The notes beneath the pieces were generated by a model. That model was not told where the DNA came from and did no database searches. It saw only the letters and a list, made by a program, of their open reading frames with translations. A program made the translations under genes and the position numbers. This document shows positions 1-10,900 of a stretch of 64,000 nt of DNA, one piece after another. The first letter of the stretch is position 1; every line of letters starts with the position of its first letter. Location: assembly GCA_947034885.2 (NCBI GenBank), contig OZ019759.1:3288501-3352500 (forward strand), read 5' to 3'. Origin of the DNA: Thuidium tamariscinum. Taxonomy: Eukaryota > Streptophyta > Bryopsida > Hypnales > Thuidiaceae.

Positions 1-246
1 ACTCCTTATATTCACTTGTGTTACAAAATAGGTGATTTTTATTCACATTTCAACATTGAACATACAAACTAAAAATTTCCGTGTTGAACTAATGTACTAC
101 AATTGCAATATCATACTATAAAAAGTATTAAATATTCACAACTACTAAGATCAACTCAGTAATAAGTATATCATAAAAGTATTAAATATTCAAAACTACT
201 AAAATCAAATCAAAATAAGTATATACATTATGGTGTCACTTACCAA
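1..246. other. AT-rich flank, no gene
   Basis: This AT-rich stretch shows no coding signal. It contains a loose duplication of a segment with the words 'agtattaaatattca' and 'aagtatat' (around 125-185 and 175-225). Nothing else is recognised. Confidence 0.5.
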
Positions 247-248
247 TT

Positions 249-383
249 AGTAGTAATCATGTTTCACTCTTCATCAATTGAAACATGATTACTACTGAAC
301 GTATCAAACCGGTGACCACCGGTTGAACACCCGCAGCCACTTCCGTTTGGCGGTAGTCGTCTCGCACCTTTGCGAGACGACTA
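249..383. repeat. Cluster of three perfect inverted repeats (hairpins)
   Basis: Three hairpins lie in series about 0.4 kb upstream of the SET-domain chimera. Hairpin 1 has perfect 18-bp arms at 249-266 and 279-296 with a 12-nt loop. Hairpin 2 is an interrupted palindrome at 307-324 with 7-bp arms AACCGGT/ACCGGTT. Hairpin 3 has perfect 13-bp arms at 354-366 and 371-383 with a 4-nt loop. The arms are exact and the sequence turns from AT-rich to GC-richer here, so this may be the end of an element or a promoter-proximal regulatory structure. The inverted repeats are seen directly; any function is inference. Confidence 0.8.
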
Positions 384-2325
384 TCGTTTGCTTCATTTTC
401 TCCTTCCTCCCGCGCTCACTTGAAGCTGTGATTTTGGAATTCTGTTTGGGCGCAATTGTCGCATTAAGATTGGCATTGTGAGAGAATGTGCATTGCGTAC
501 GCGAGTCCCTCAGTGTTCGGGGAATTGGATTTGGGATTTCCATGAGGGTCGAGAGATTGCGTTGAGTGTTTACCGGATTCTCAGTTGATTTGTGGGGGAT
601 TCATTGGAGTGTATAGTTGATTTTGTTGAGCACGATTGGATTCTGGTTTAGGCTTTGCGTTTCAATGCGGCGCGACCAAAGGCTCAGGTGTAGCAATGCA
701 GATAGTTCAGGAGGTACCTGAGCTTTGAAGGGGAACATTCTCAGTTGTGTGGGAGTTCCACTTACTCTTCATTGTTGCTACCAGTAGTTTCAGTTCGAGA
801 GTGATGGAGACTTCTAGTAGAATGCATTCGGGTAAGGGGAACCTTGCGAAGAGGATGGATTCTGCGGGTAAGGGAAAGTTGAGTGCGTCGAAGTCCCGAG
901 AGAGTGGGCGTAAGAGTAGGCCACTTGCTCCTCGAAGCACTGGCGGACAGAAGAGTGACACTGCCCTCCCAAGCGTCGAGGAGGATGAGCATAGTGACGA
1001 AGACCGAGATGATGGCTCTGACGAAGAAGAACAGATCACACAAGTGAGCGACATGGAGGGCAAGTGGAAGAGATCCACGGCGAAATTGAAGAAGGGGAAG
1101 GTTTACCAGACAGCTGAGGATGTGGACATCGAGATCTCGAACTTGAAGCCACCACCACGGAAGCTGACTCGAGAAGATTTTGTTGTGGAGTACCAACTTT
1201 GCAACGAATCTACTCAGAATCCTCATCGCTACAGAAAGGGTTCACTGCCCACCAAGTTGGTGAGGAAATACTTTGGAGATCCGTTGGGTGAAGGTGGGCG
1301 AAATGGGTTTTCCTGGCAGCAATGTGAACATGCCGATTTGAGGGCAAGGATTGAAGAGCTACACCCAATTCTGTATCAACATGGCGCTAGCGAGGTACCT
1401 GGCTTGCTGAAGGTGCATTTCGCTGAGGGAGTGGCAATGGAGTACGAGAAGGGACGGAAGGAGGTGAATTGGTGTTTGTTTGGGGAGGAAACGAACAAGA
1501 GGCCACGAAATCGACATGACCAAGACCTGAAGAAGCTCCAAGCATTCAAGAGTGCTTTGCAGGATTCTTCAAAGCCCCTTCAAATGCGAGGGCGGCAATG
1601 GAGATCGATCAAAGTCGAGCCAGGCCAAGAAGGCGTGAAGGTGGAGGCAGGCCGGAAAGGAGTGGAAGGACGGGGGGGGAGTGGGAAAACTTACCCAACG
1701 GAAGGAGCGCTAGTTTCATCACGATCCAAGCTTGGGGAGACAGGTGGGGGTTCTGGGTTGTCTACAGATTGCGAGGGTGGTGACTTCCGACGAGGAGGAA
1801 CGTTGTCCAAGGCAGGTTCAGCAGAGCGACTATCGGAGGTCGAGTCACTGATGAGCGTCGTTCATATGGAAGGGGAAGTGTTGAAGATTGAAGTCAAAGA
1901 GGCTGAATCCAATCTTGAGAAGTGCCAGTGGAGGAGGAGGGAGAAAGAGTGCCTTGTAGGCACCTTCCAAGGTCAGATGGAGGTGAAATTGAAGTTAATT
2001 GAGGAGATGAAGGGCACTGGAGCAGATGTAGCCCGGGAATTGATCAAATTGGAGATGGTCCAAGAGCAATTGGCATTTGAAGAGCGAAACGTAGCTGAAG
2101 CCAAGTTCGACCTTGAACTAGCAGAGACGGCCTTGTCCATTGTGCAACGTAGGATTGAGTGCCACCGATTGGAGTTTGATGCCTTGCTGGCTCAGTCCTG
2201 GTCATTGAAGAGAGGCAAGGCTGGAACTTCTTTTTTACCAAGGCCAATGGTATATGCCTCTAGTGAAGAAAACACCTTGAATTTGACTAGCTTTGGTAGT
2301 GATAGTACGTTTATTGAGGTCACAG

Positions 2326-2470
2326 TTTGTTGCCTGTGCTCCCTCTCATTCCCGCATTATGACATTGTGATTTCTTCATGTCGCCATATGTATCACCCTT
2401 TTTGTGCGTCTGTTCTCTTCAGTAGTAGCCAGAGATGTGTGGCTAAGGGGTGTAAATCGTTGTCACATCC
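2326..2470 (+). other. RING-like zinc-binding motif in exon 1
   Basis: The translated order is C-x2-C, then about 14 residues, then C-x-H-x2-H-x2-C, then C-x4-C, followed by a conserved-looking W..SFGW. This resembles a compact C3H2C3 RING finger, which in known proteins binds two zinc ions and recruits E2 ubiquitin-conjugating enzymes. The spacing between the last cysteine pairs is short, so it could be another treble-clef zinc fold. RING domains are not part of Arabidopsis-type SUVR proteins, which carry a WIYLD domain at the N-terminus. Confidence 0.55.
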
Positions 2471-2921
2471 TGAATGGCATCGGAGTTTTGGCTGGGGGGA
2501 ATCGAGTCTGGACCTTGTGCAGAGGGCTCTGATGCTTGGACTTGCCGAGGAGAGGAAGAGAATTCTTCAGGATCGATCAGATGCAGCCAAAGCTAAATGT
2601 CCACTGGCTGGTAAGTTCACTTTTCTTTTTGCAATTCTCAATCTCCATTGCATACCTTTCCTCCTTTGTTATTCATGTTTCACTAAGTCTTAACAGCACA
2701 ATTCATGTTTGTGGTAGGGTTTTGGGTTTAGGGTAATATTTTTTTGAATGGGTTTACTTGTATTACTGTACCCTTCAGTAGTGGTTGAATGCAATGCTTG
2801 AATAGTCCGTATGTAATGTACAAGTTAATAGAAACCCGGAGAACTCTGTAGGGCATCTAAAGCAGTAATCTTAACTACTTCAATTTCCTTTATTTTGCTG
2901 GAAACGTACTTAGTGGCCTGG

Positions 2922-3440
2922 TTCTTATTAGAATGTTTTTAAAGCATTCTTAGTTTCGTATTCATAGAGTACTAGGATTTCGATACTTTATGAATGTGTA
3001 GTGTTCTATTAAGTTAGTCGCTTAGTTCGTATTAGAATGCACTTAGAGTATTATTAGTTTTGTATTAACAGAGTCCTAGGATTTGGATACTTTCTAAACG
3101 TGTATTTTTGTATTGCGTTTTGTGGCCTGGTTTGGATTAGAAAGTACTTAGAGTTTTATGAGTTTCCTAGTCACAGAGTAGTCGGATTTTGATACTTTTC
3201 CAATGTGTAGTACTGTATTGAGTTTGTATCTTGGTTCGTATTAGAATGCACTTAGAGTATTATTAGTTCTGTATTCACAGAGTACTCGGATTTGGATACT
3301 TTCTAAACGTGTAGTATTGTATTGAGTTAGTAGCCTGGTTCGTATTGGAATGCACTTAGAGTATTATTAGTTTTGTATTCACAGAGTACTAGAATTTCGA
3401 TACTCTATAAATGTGTATTATTGTATTGAGTTTGTATTAA
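2922..3440 (+). repeat. Intronic minisatellite, about 104-bp unit, five copies
   Basis: Copies start near 2922, 3026, 3130, 3235 and 3339, a period of 104-105 bp. Each has the order TTCGTATTAGAATG, CTTAGAGTATTATTAG, CACAGAGTACT, GATACTTT and TGTATTGAGTT. The copies are diverged by point changes but keep their length. The array lies inside the 1.39-kb intron (2611-4001) of the SET chimera, which otherwise shows no coding sequence. Confidence 0.85.
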
Positions 3441-5460
3441 ACATACTTATGAGATTAATTATTCCAAATACTTGATTTGTATCAAACATACATGACAAGT
3501 ATTAGCAGTCAATTTTTTTTTCTTTCTTCAGTCTTTCAAAGTACTCTTCCTGGTGTTGATACTTTTTACACAAATTTTCATTTCTTTGTCTGTACAAATT
3601 GTGATAGTTAAGAAAACGACATTGTGAAGATGGTAGTTGTAGTATATAATTCATATTGGAATGTACCTCGTGTACGATGCCTTCAGTACTATCGACTGAA
3701 ATGTATTCGGTGTAGTACTTTCATTTCTTAATTTCTTCTTAAGTGAACACAATGGCTTGATTTGTATTACAATGTACATAAAGTATCATAACTTTCCGAT
3801 GATGCAACTGTACTACACCAATATATTTTGAATGGATGGAGTTCTTTTGAATTTGTGTTGTAATTAATGCCTGATTGTGTACATGTACATGTTATTTTGT
3901 TTTGAGGTACAGGTTAGGGCTCAGTGATTCTACTTGTTTGATAAAGCTTAGGATTTGTAGTTCAGCTGAAGGCAATTCGTTGTTGTTGATTGTAGCTTCA
4001 GGCCAGGAGTTTGCTTGTCCCGCAATCTCTCCAGCAAATTTTACAGAGGGAGCAACTAGCCAAGCTGTTTGCTCACCGAAGGCTATTGATTGGGGACGTC
4101 CTTCACTATCAAAAAAAGAAGAAGACATTTCTGCACGACAGGCCATTGACACGAATGAGAAGAAGAGAAGCCGAGGTGAGGTGGATAGTCCGGTTGTAAA
4201 AGCAAAATCGAGAAAGAAGAAAAAAATTGTGAAGGCAGCCTTGAACAAGAATGACATGGACGAAGAGCCTGAATTCAGTTCAGAAACGGAGTCAAGTGAT
4301 GATGGGCTTGCGAGGAAGGTCCTGAACCTACCCGATAGCTCTGGTACCACTATTTCCACTAACGTTGACGATTTGAGAATTCAAGGCCATGTGGGTGAAG
4401 TTTATACATCTGGTGGGAATTGCAACTTCTTGAAATCACCTCCAGGTACTGTTTTGGACACAGTCCTCTTCACTCCCCCTAAAACTCATTTGTCAAGGCT
4501 AGTACGTGGACCATGGGATGACGAGACATTCCAAGGAGAGGCTTTAGAGGCAAATCCACTCGGTGAAATTGGGGGTGTTATCCAGAAGGAAAATGAGGCA
4601 GTACATGGAACTGTAAGAGAAGGGGTGCACTTATTACATGGCCTGAATGCAGACCATGCAGATGTTGTTGACGGGGAGCCTGCAGGGTCACAGGCTGAGA
4701 CCAAGGAAGTGTTGCCTGAGGCAACCTTGGCATCGAATCAGAAAGGCTCAGATTGTGAGCTAGATGAACATGTGACTGCAGAGGTAGGGGAGGAGATGGG
4801 AGCTGAAGAAGAAGTTATTCTTGGGGAGGGCAAGTGCAACTCTAAGGGAGATGTTAAAGACACAACTGGTTCTCATGAGGGCAATGTGAAGAATGGGAGT
4901 TCTGATGAGGGAGATGTTGGGGTGGGGACGGCTGCTGATGAGGGAGATGATGGGAAGGGTACTCTTTCTGATGCAGTGAAGGTTGGGGAGGAGATGGTTG
5001 TGGATGAGGGAGATGTTGGGGAGGGTAATGTTTCTGCTGAGGACAAATCAGCGGAGCAGATGGCTTCCAACAAGAGAGACTGCAGTGAAACAAAAGGTGC
5101 AGTCTGCGAAGATGGTGAAATGGGGCAGAGTAGTGACAGCGGACTTGGGTTTAGGGTTGTTCGGCATGACGAGCTTGCAGAATCAAAGGCAGAAAAGGAG
5201 AAGCTCGTGCAAGTGGAGCCACAGGTTGACTGCGATGAATCAGAGCAGCAGGTTGAAGAAAAGGCCCCGAAGGCAGAGCAGCAAGTTGAGGAAAAGGCCC
5301 CGAAGGCAGCCGCAATGAAGAAATCAAAAAGAAAGACAAAGAAAAAGAATCCGGGGAAGAAGAATTGCACGGAAGTGGATGTCAAGGAAGCCCAACCGTC
5401 TCTAGAGAACCCAAATAGTTCAGAGCACAGTGATTTTACTCAGTCAAACAAGATAGCAGA

Positions 5461-5512
5461 TGGGGGGGTAATTGGAGGGGGAAATGGGGGGGGAGATGGA
5501 GGTGGCGATGAA
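5461..5512 (+). other. G-run tract with G-quadruplex potential inside exon 2
   Basis: Runs of seven, five and eight G occur within about 45 bases on the coding strand, followed by GG pairs. They encode a Gly-rich linker. Long G runs like these can fold into quadruplexes in DNA or RNA. This is a sequence pattern only. Confidence 0.5.
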
Positions 5513-6802
5513 GAAGCCCCTGTTACAGATCCCGCCCCAATCCCTTCACCTCCAGGCAGGAGGAATACCAGGTCTCAGCAGGGGAACTTGACATTGTCTA
5601 CACAGGTAGACAAAGTTTTGTCAAAGAAGCGTCAACGCTCCGAGTGTTTTGTTTACGTTTTTGGATATGCAGTTGGGGTCAGAATTTGAATGAGCTCGAT
5701 TTAAGGTCTGCAAGCAAAGCATTGTAATTTGCCTTCACAGTGGAGGTTTCTTAAATTGAGAATATTTATTTATCATCACAAATTTCTTGTTTCAGTAATT
5801 TTTATGTACTAATGTGGGTTGTTCTTAATGTGTTCATGTAGGGGGACTCTTACAGTACTGAGGACTTATCTCGGGGCTTGGAGGCGCGTCCAATACCTGT
5901 AGCTCCCCATGATTCACCAATGCGTTCTTTCAAGTATATGGCTACTAGTGTGGTGCACGAGAGTGCCCAAGTGGATACCTCTGTCGTTGGATTAGGAAAT
6001 GGGGAATTCTGTGTTTGTGGCAGAGATGATTGCTTGACTGCCGTGGTTCCTTGTCAGTGTACAAAGTCAACTGGGGGTGAGTTTGCATACAGCCCTGGTG
6101 GGTTGTTGAAGGATTGTTTTTTGCAAAGCAGTGGTCACATGTATCGGACTTTCATTAGGGAGTGTAATTTCAGATGTGGATGCCACAGTAAATGTGGTAA
6201 TCGTGTCGTTCAGCAGGGTATGAAGTACTCAGTTGAAGTTTTCCATACTGCGCAGATGGGATGGGGGATTTGAGCTGCTGAATCTATCCCCAAAGGTGCG
6301 TTTCTATTTGAGATGGTTGGGGAGATATTGACTAATGCAGAGACGCTGATTAGGAACCTTGTAGTCGATGGTGGTCCATCATACGGCTTGCAACTTGATG
6401 CGAATTGGTCCACAGAGAAGAAAGCGGATGACAACACAGCGTTGTGCTTGGATGCTACTCACTTTGGAAATGTCGCCAGATTTCTCAATCACAAGTTTCA
6501 CATCTACTACAACTTATTCAGTTTTTGTTTTTTTTGCTTAAGCACGTAGGTCTTCTAATTGGTAGTGCACAATGTTGTGCAGATGTGGAGATGCAAACCT
6601 GATTGACATGCCTGTTAAGATTGAGAGCGGTGGGAAGAGCTTCTACCACGTTGCTTTTTTCTCAAATCGTAAGATTGAAGCCCAGGAGGGGCTAACATGG
6701 GACTATGGTATTGATTTCAGCAATTGTGATCCAGAATTGCCTTCCTTTGCTTGTAAATGTGGAAGCGTCATGTGTAGGGATAAATTTTCAAAGGTTAATT
6801 GA

Positions 6803-7948
6803 CAACGTTAGAATCCAAGTGGAAGCCAGTTCATGATGGGCAAGATTATATAAGTGATTTGTATTTCAATATCGGAATGTGAACCACTAATATAGTTCTA
6901 TGTGAAATGTGCTTCCAGTTGGCTTCTAATGTTTTCACTCGCCTTTTGCAGACTTAATTTTAGAAGCAGAAGTGTTGAGGTGGTTGGACCTCAGTAGTCA
7001 TGTGTATATAGTTGCACACAATCTGTACTTGTAGAACTTTTTAGAATACATTTCCTTGAAGTTGGAAAACTTTATATTTTAAGTACTTGCAATTTACTAT
7101 TCAAACTTGAAAACATTTGTATTGTAATGCAATTTTGACAGAGTAGTGCTTAGGGTAATTGGTGTTTCTGTCAATGCCTACAGTTGAAAGGAATGTTGGT
7201 TTTCAGCAAACCAAAGTGACACTAGAATAGACTTGTGGAGTAAAATAGACTTGTGGAGGTGTTAGTTTGTATATTACGCAGTAGGTTGCAGAGGTTTTAT
7301 TGTTTAAATTCAATGACTTCTAATGTAAGTGAATTTTTTTCATCTAGCGCTTTTTTTGAAGATTCTATGTTAACTCGTTATCATGTTAGTAGTGTGTATT
7401 TTGAAGACTTTGCTTTACAAATACTGAATCATTTAAAGGGTTTTTATATGTTTAACCTCATAAAATAACATTTTTAAATAAACTAATGGTCTTGAAAAAC
7501 AAATTGAATATAAGCTTTATAAATTAAACAACTTCAAAAAATCACTGTAATGAGGCCAAACATAACTAAAGCTTCTAAAGTAGGAATCCAACGTTATCAA
7601 TGAAAACTGCAGTATCTAAAAATACTGAGTAATTGAAAAATACAAAAATACTGAAATCCTATACTGATTAAAGTACTTCTACTAACCAAAATTCTTAAAT
7701 CATTGTGCAATTCAAGAACCTATAGTACCTAAAATACTAAATCGTAGTACAATTAAGATACTTTTAGTATCCAGAAATACTAAATAGTAGTACAATTCAG
7801 GTACTTTTAATATCCAGAAATACTAAATAGTAGTACAATTCAGGTACTTTTAATATCCAGAAATACTAAATAGTAGTACAATTCAGGTACTTTTAGTATC
7901 CAAAAATACTGTAGGGAACACATAAATCCTAAAGAGAAAACTATAGTC
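6803..7948. other. Convergent intergenic region between the SET chimera and the DDE-like gene
   Basis: The 3' ends of the two genes face each other across 1.15 kb of AT-rich DNA. No convincing ORF is present. The right part is occupied by a 43-bp tandem repeat described separately. Confidence 0.6.
7741..7912. repeat. Tandem repeat, 43-bp unit, about four copies
   Basis: The unit runs TAGTAGTACAATTCAGGTAC, then TTTTAATATCCAGAAATACT, then AAA. Two central copies are essentially identical and the outer copies carry a few changes. The array ends about 35 bp past the stop codon of the minus-strand DDE-like gene, so it would lie in that gene's 3' UTR or just beyond it. Confidence 0.85.
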
Positions 7949-10900
7949 CTACTCAGCATTGAATGCCCACCATTCTCGTAATGCATCTTCACACATTCTT
8001 TGGGATTCAGTAGACATCTTGTACATAGGAGTGCCCTTCACTCTATGTGAGGCAAGAATCATAGGGAACTTACAAGCCCGAACAAGATGAGCATCGACAT
8101 GTGCATCCACTGCCCTATCACAAAACACGTATGTCTTGTCTCCACGTCCAAACTTTTTGTAGTACTTGCCCCTGATAACAGCATCCCCGGAATTAAAGGT
8201 CCCACCCCAAGGACAGATAAGTGATTCCTGCAAGACAAACTTTGTCCTCTGACATTGTAGAATGTAAAACTGCACACCATCTTCATTGTCTTCCTCTGCT
8301 GGGATCATGAAGTTGTCTCCAACTTCAACCATGTCACCAATTTCTGTAGATACTCCATCGTGTAGCCAATTCTCCACTTCATCCACCTCCTCAACCTGTT
8401 CTGGATTTGTAGTAATGCTAACTGGTACTAGTCTTTGCACCTGCCATGGTTGCACATGTGAGGACTTGTCACAATTATCCCAGTCACAATCGACACATGG
8501 AATGCAAAAACAAGATAATGCACGAGTTTTGAGAAGAATAGGCTCCGCCATGGAAAATCCCATGATAGAGTATAGACTCTTTAAACCAGGAATAGTGTTG
8601 CACTTCAAGCTGTTGTTGTTGTGATTCACCTCCTTCTCTCCAATGTGCCAAAACACTTTGGAAAGAGAAGATGTCTTGGATTGAGTATAGGAACTGACAA
8701 CACGCTCAGTGTACTTTTCCTCCAAGAATCGCACTACTTGACTTGCATTTTGCAATGGCCGTAAAGGGTTTTGAATTTGTTCAGCTGCTAGCGCTCGCTT
8801 CACAACTGCCCCTGCACCATCCCACTCCCCTTTGCCATGAGCTGATTCAAAAAAATTCCAACGCATCATACACCCCCCTGTGAGCATGGGGTACCGTGCT
8901 ACAAAGTACATTGCTGTAGCACACTTGAACTGTGCGCTGCAACCATCACTGAAGACCCAATGCTCCTCAGGAGAGAACCCTGAATCAACCAACCAATCCC
9001 AATGTAAAAGCAAACAATGTTGGACAAATGCTGAATCATGGTCCTTATCATCATAAATATAAAAGTGAGTTTGCTTGAAGATCTCATCTCCCTCCCTCCA
9101 CATGGTGATGTGAACCAATATAGTGATAGAGGTACTGAAGTAGTACAAACTTTGAACTTCGTTTTGAATGGCAAAAGAGTAATTCTCCGCATAGTCAATG
9201 TGTGAAACAACAACTCCCTCCGGAACATTGGCCATCATTAGTTGGCATTGCTCATCCTGCCACCTTGCTCTGAAATTGTGTGTTATGAAAGTTGTCACAG
9301 TCTTCTCCATGTATGACAAAAAAACATGAGCAGTAGTCTCCTTGAACACTTCCTTCAAGCGTTTCTTTGGCTTGCCTGTGTTGGCATCCACCCCTACCTG
9401 GTAGTACTCAAAGCACTTCCACTTCAAGGTAAATGAAGATGTACTACATAACTCCAATTCACAGAAGGTTAGTAGGTGGAATCCACAGTGAGGACAATCT
9501 CCCATGAGGCATTCTAGCCTATGCCAAAGGTCAAACTCCCCCTTTGGACAAACACATGCTTCCCACTTCAAAGTAATTCGCTTGAAAACATGTTCATGTG
9601 CATGGCAGCCTCCCTCTCCATTGCCTAGACAAAGCACACATTGACAAGCACAATTTATGCTTGCATGCAACCCCCGGAGTTTGTCCCTAAGGTTACTCAA
9701 GGCAACCTTCATAAAATCCATCAAGACATGGTAAATACAGCAACAAGTATTTCTCTCCTTGAGTTTTCTCACCCACCATGGTTTCAGCCTTTCGAAAGCT
9801 CTCTGGCGCACAGTACATTCAAGATGTGCCTCTTTGAAGCGCAAGAAGAAACAAGTCTGCCAAAAAAATTGCACTACCAAGAAGTGAAAACTTTGTAAGC
9901 CTTTTTGAACTAATAATACTTATTGAAATAATAATACTTATAGAGTACTATAAGTACCTTGTTAAGCTAGACATTTAGAATTTCTAACTGCACTGAGTAT
10001 GACCTCCGATTTACAAATAGTCCACACCTTCTTGAAATAGACACTTAGACTTTTAAGGTCTATTTAAAACAACCAAAAACCTACATCAGTAAAAAGAGCA
10101 ATGAAACATTCATTAGTTTTGATGTTGTTCTAGAACTCTACAATGGTTACTAAAGAACAAGTAGCCACATTTAATTAGACACCTTGTAGCAGTGTTCATA
10201 ATAAACATACTTGTTAAAATAAACTAATTTGATCATATTTTCACCAAATAATATAATGAGTATCATCTTCAACAATCCGTTTTGAATTTTTAACTATACT
10301 AATTACGCCCTCAAAACTAATGTAGTACAAAATGTATTAAAGACATTTCATGAAACCTGCAATGGTTTTAAAACTTTGGACGTGGTACTGGAGAAAGGCA
10401 TTTTTGTACTATTAGATACCCGAGTAGTACTAAAATTGTTCTCAAAAAACTCTAATTGTATTAAACACAAGAGAAACATACTTTGCATACATACTAAAGT
10501 ACTGATTAGTATAGTGCAATAAGTGGAGACAGAGATACCCGAATACCTATTAGTACTTTTTGATCAAATAATACTTTTTCAAGGTCAGTGATTGTACCTT
10601 ACTTTCGCTACAGAATACTAAGACTACTTTGTTCATTCAGAAGTGTACATTTATGAAAATCACTAAGTATTCTATGAAGTTTTGTAATATATAGTGCGTA
10701 CTTTAAACATCAGAATAGTATTGAAGTTGTTATTAAACTTGACAATTGGTCTTACTTCAGAGTACTTAGAGTACAAGTTCTTGACGAAGTTCTATTGGCA
10801 TTGTACTAGACATATTTTCATGGTATTGACTCCAGTAGAAAGGTTAGTTAAAGTACAAAATAGAGCATGTAGAAGTACAAAGCAAATTGTGGGAATAAAG

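Larger units (their letters stand above)
804..6802 (+). pseudogene. Chimeric RING-like/coiled-coil + SUVR-type SET-domain histone methyltransferase gene, one in-frame TGA
   Basis: I infer four exons in one continuous phase: 804-2610, 4002-5605 (donor CAG|GTAGAC; an alternative donor follows 5650), 5842-6494 and 6583-6802. An in-frame ATG at 747 could extend the N-terminus. Exon 1 encodes a basic and acidic N-terminus, a coiled coil (about 1800-2200) and a RING-like Cys/His cluster (about 2329-2460). Exon 2 is acidic and Lys-rich, with nuclear-localisation-like KKKK runs, a repeated EQQVEEKAPKA unit (about 5245-5310) and a Gly stretch. Exons 3-4 hold pre-SET cysteines (FCVCGRDDC; CGCHSKCGNRV), the GGEFAY motif typical of SUVR1/2/4, SET motifs GWG, NHKCGDANL and TWDYG, and a post-SET CKCGSVMC. 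Family members methylate histone H3K9 in the nucleus. TGA at 6271-6273 sits where the family has Arg or a similar residue (GWG-x-R-A), probably CGA to TGA. The segment between GLLKD and FIREC is shorter than usual. The SET assignment is strong; the fusion rests on phase-matched splice sites. Confidence 0.8.

Noticed and set aside
762..1226. Long minus-strand open frames opposite exon 1 of the SET chimera (also 707-1078)
   Set aside because: They are antisense shadows of a coding exon and show no domain or independent start context.
4854..5385. Minus-strand Pro/Ser-rich open frames opposite exon 2
   Set aside because: They result from the acidic and Lys-rich codons of the real exon read on the other strand.
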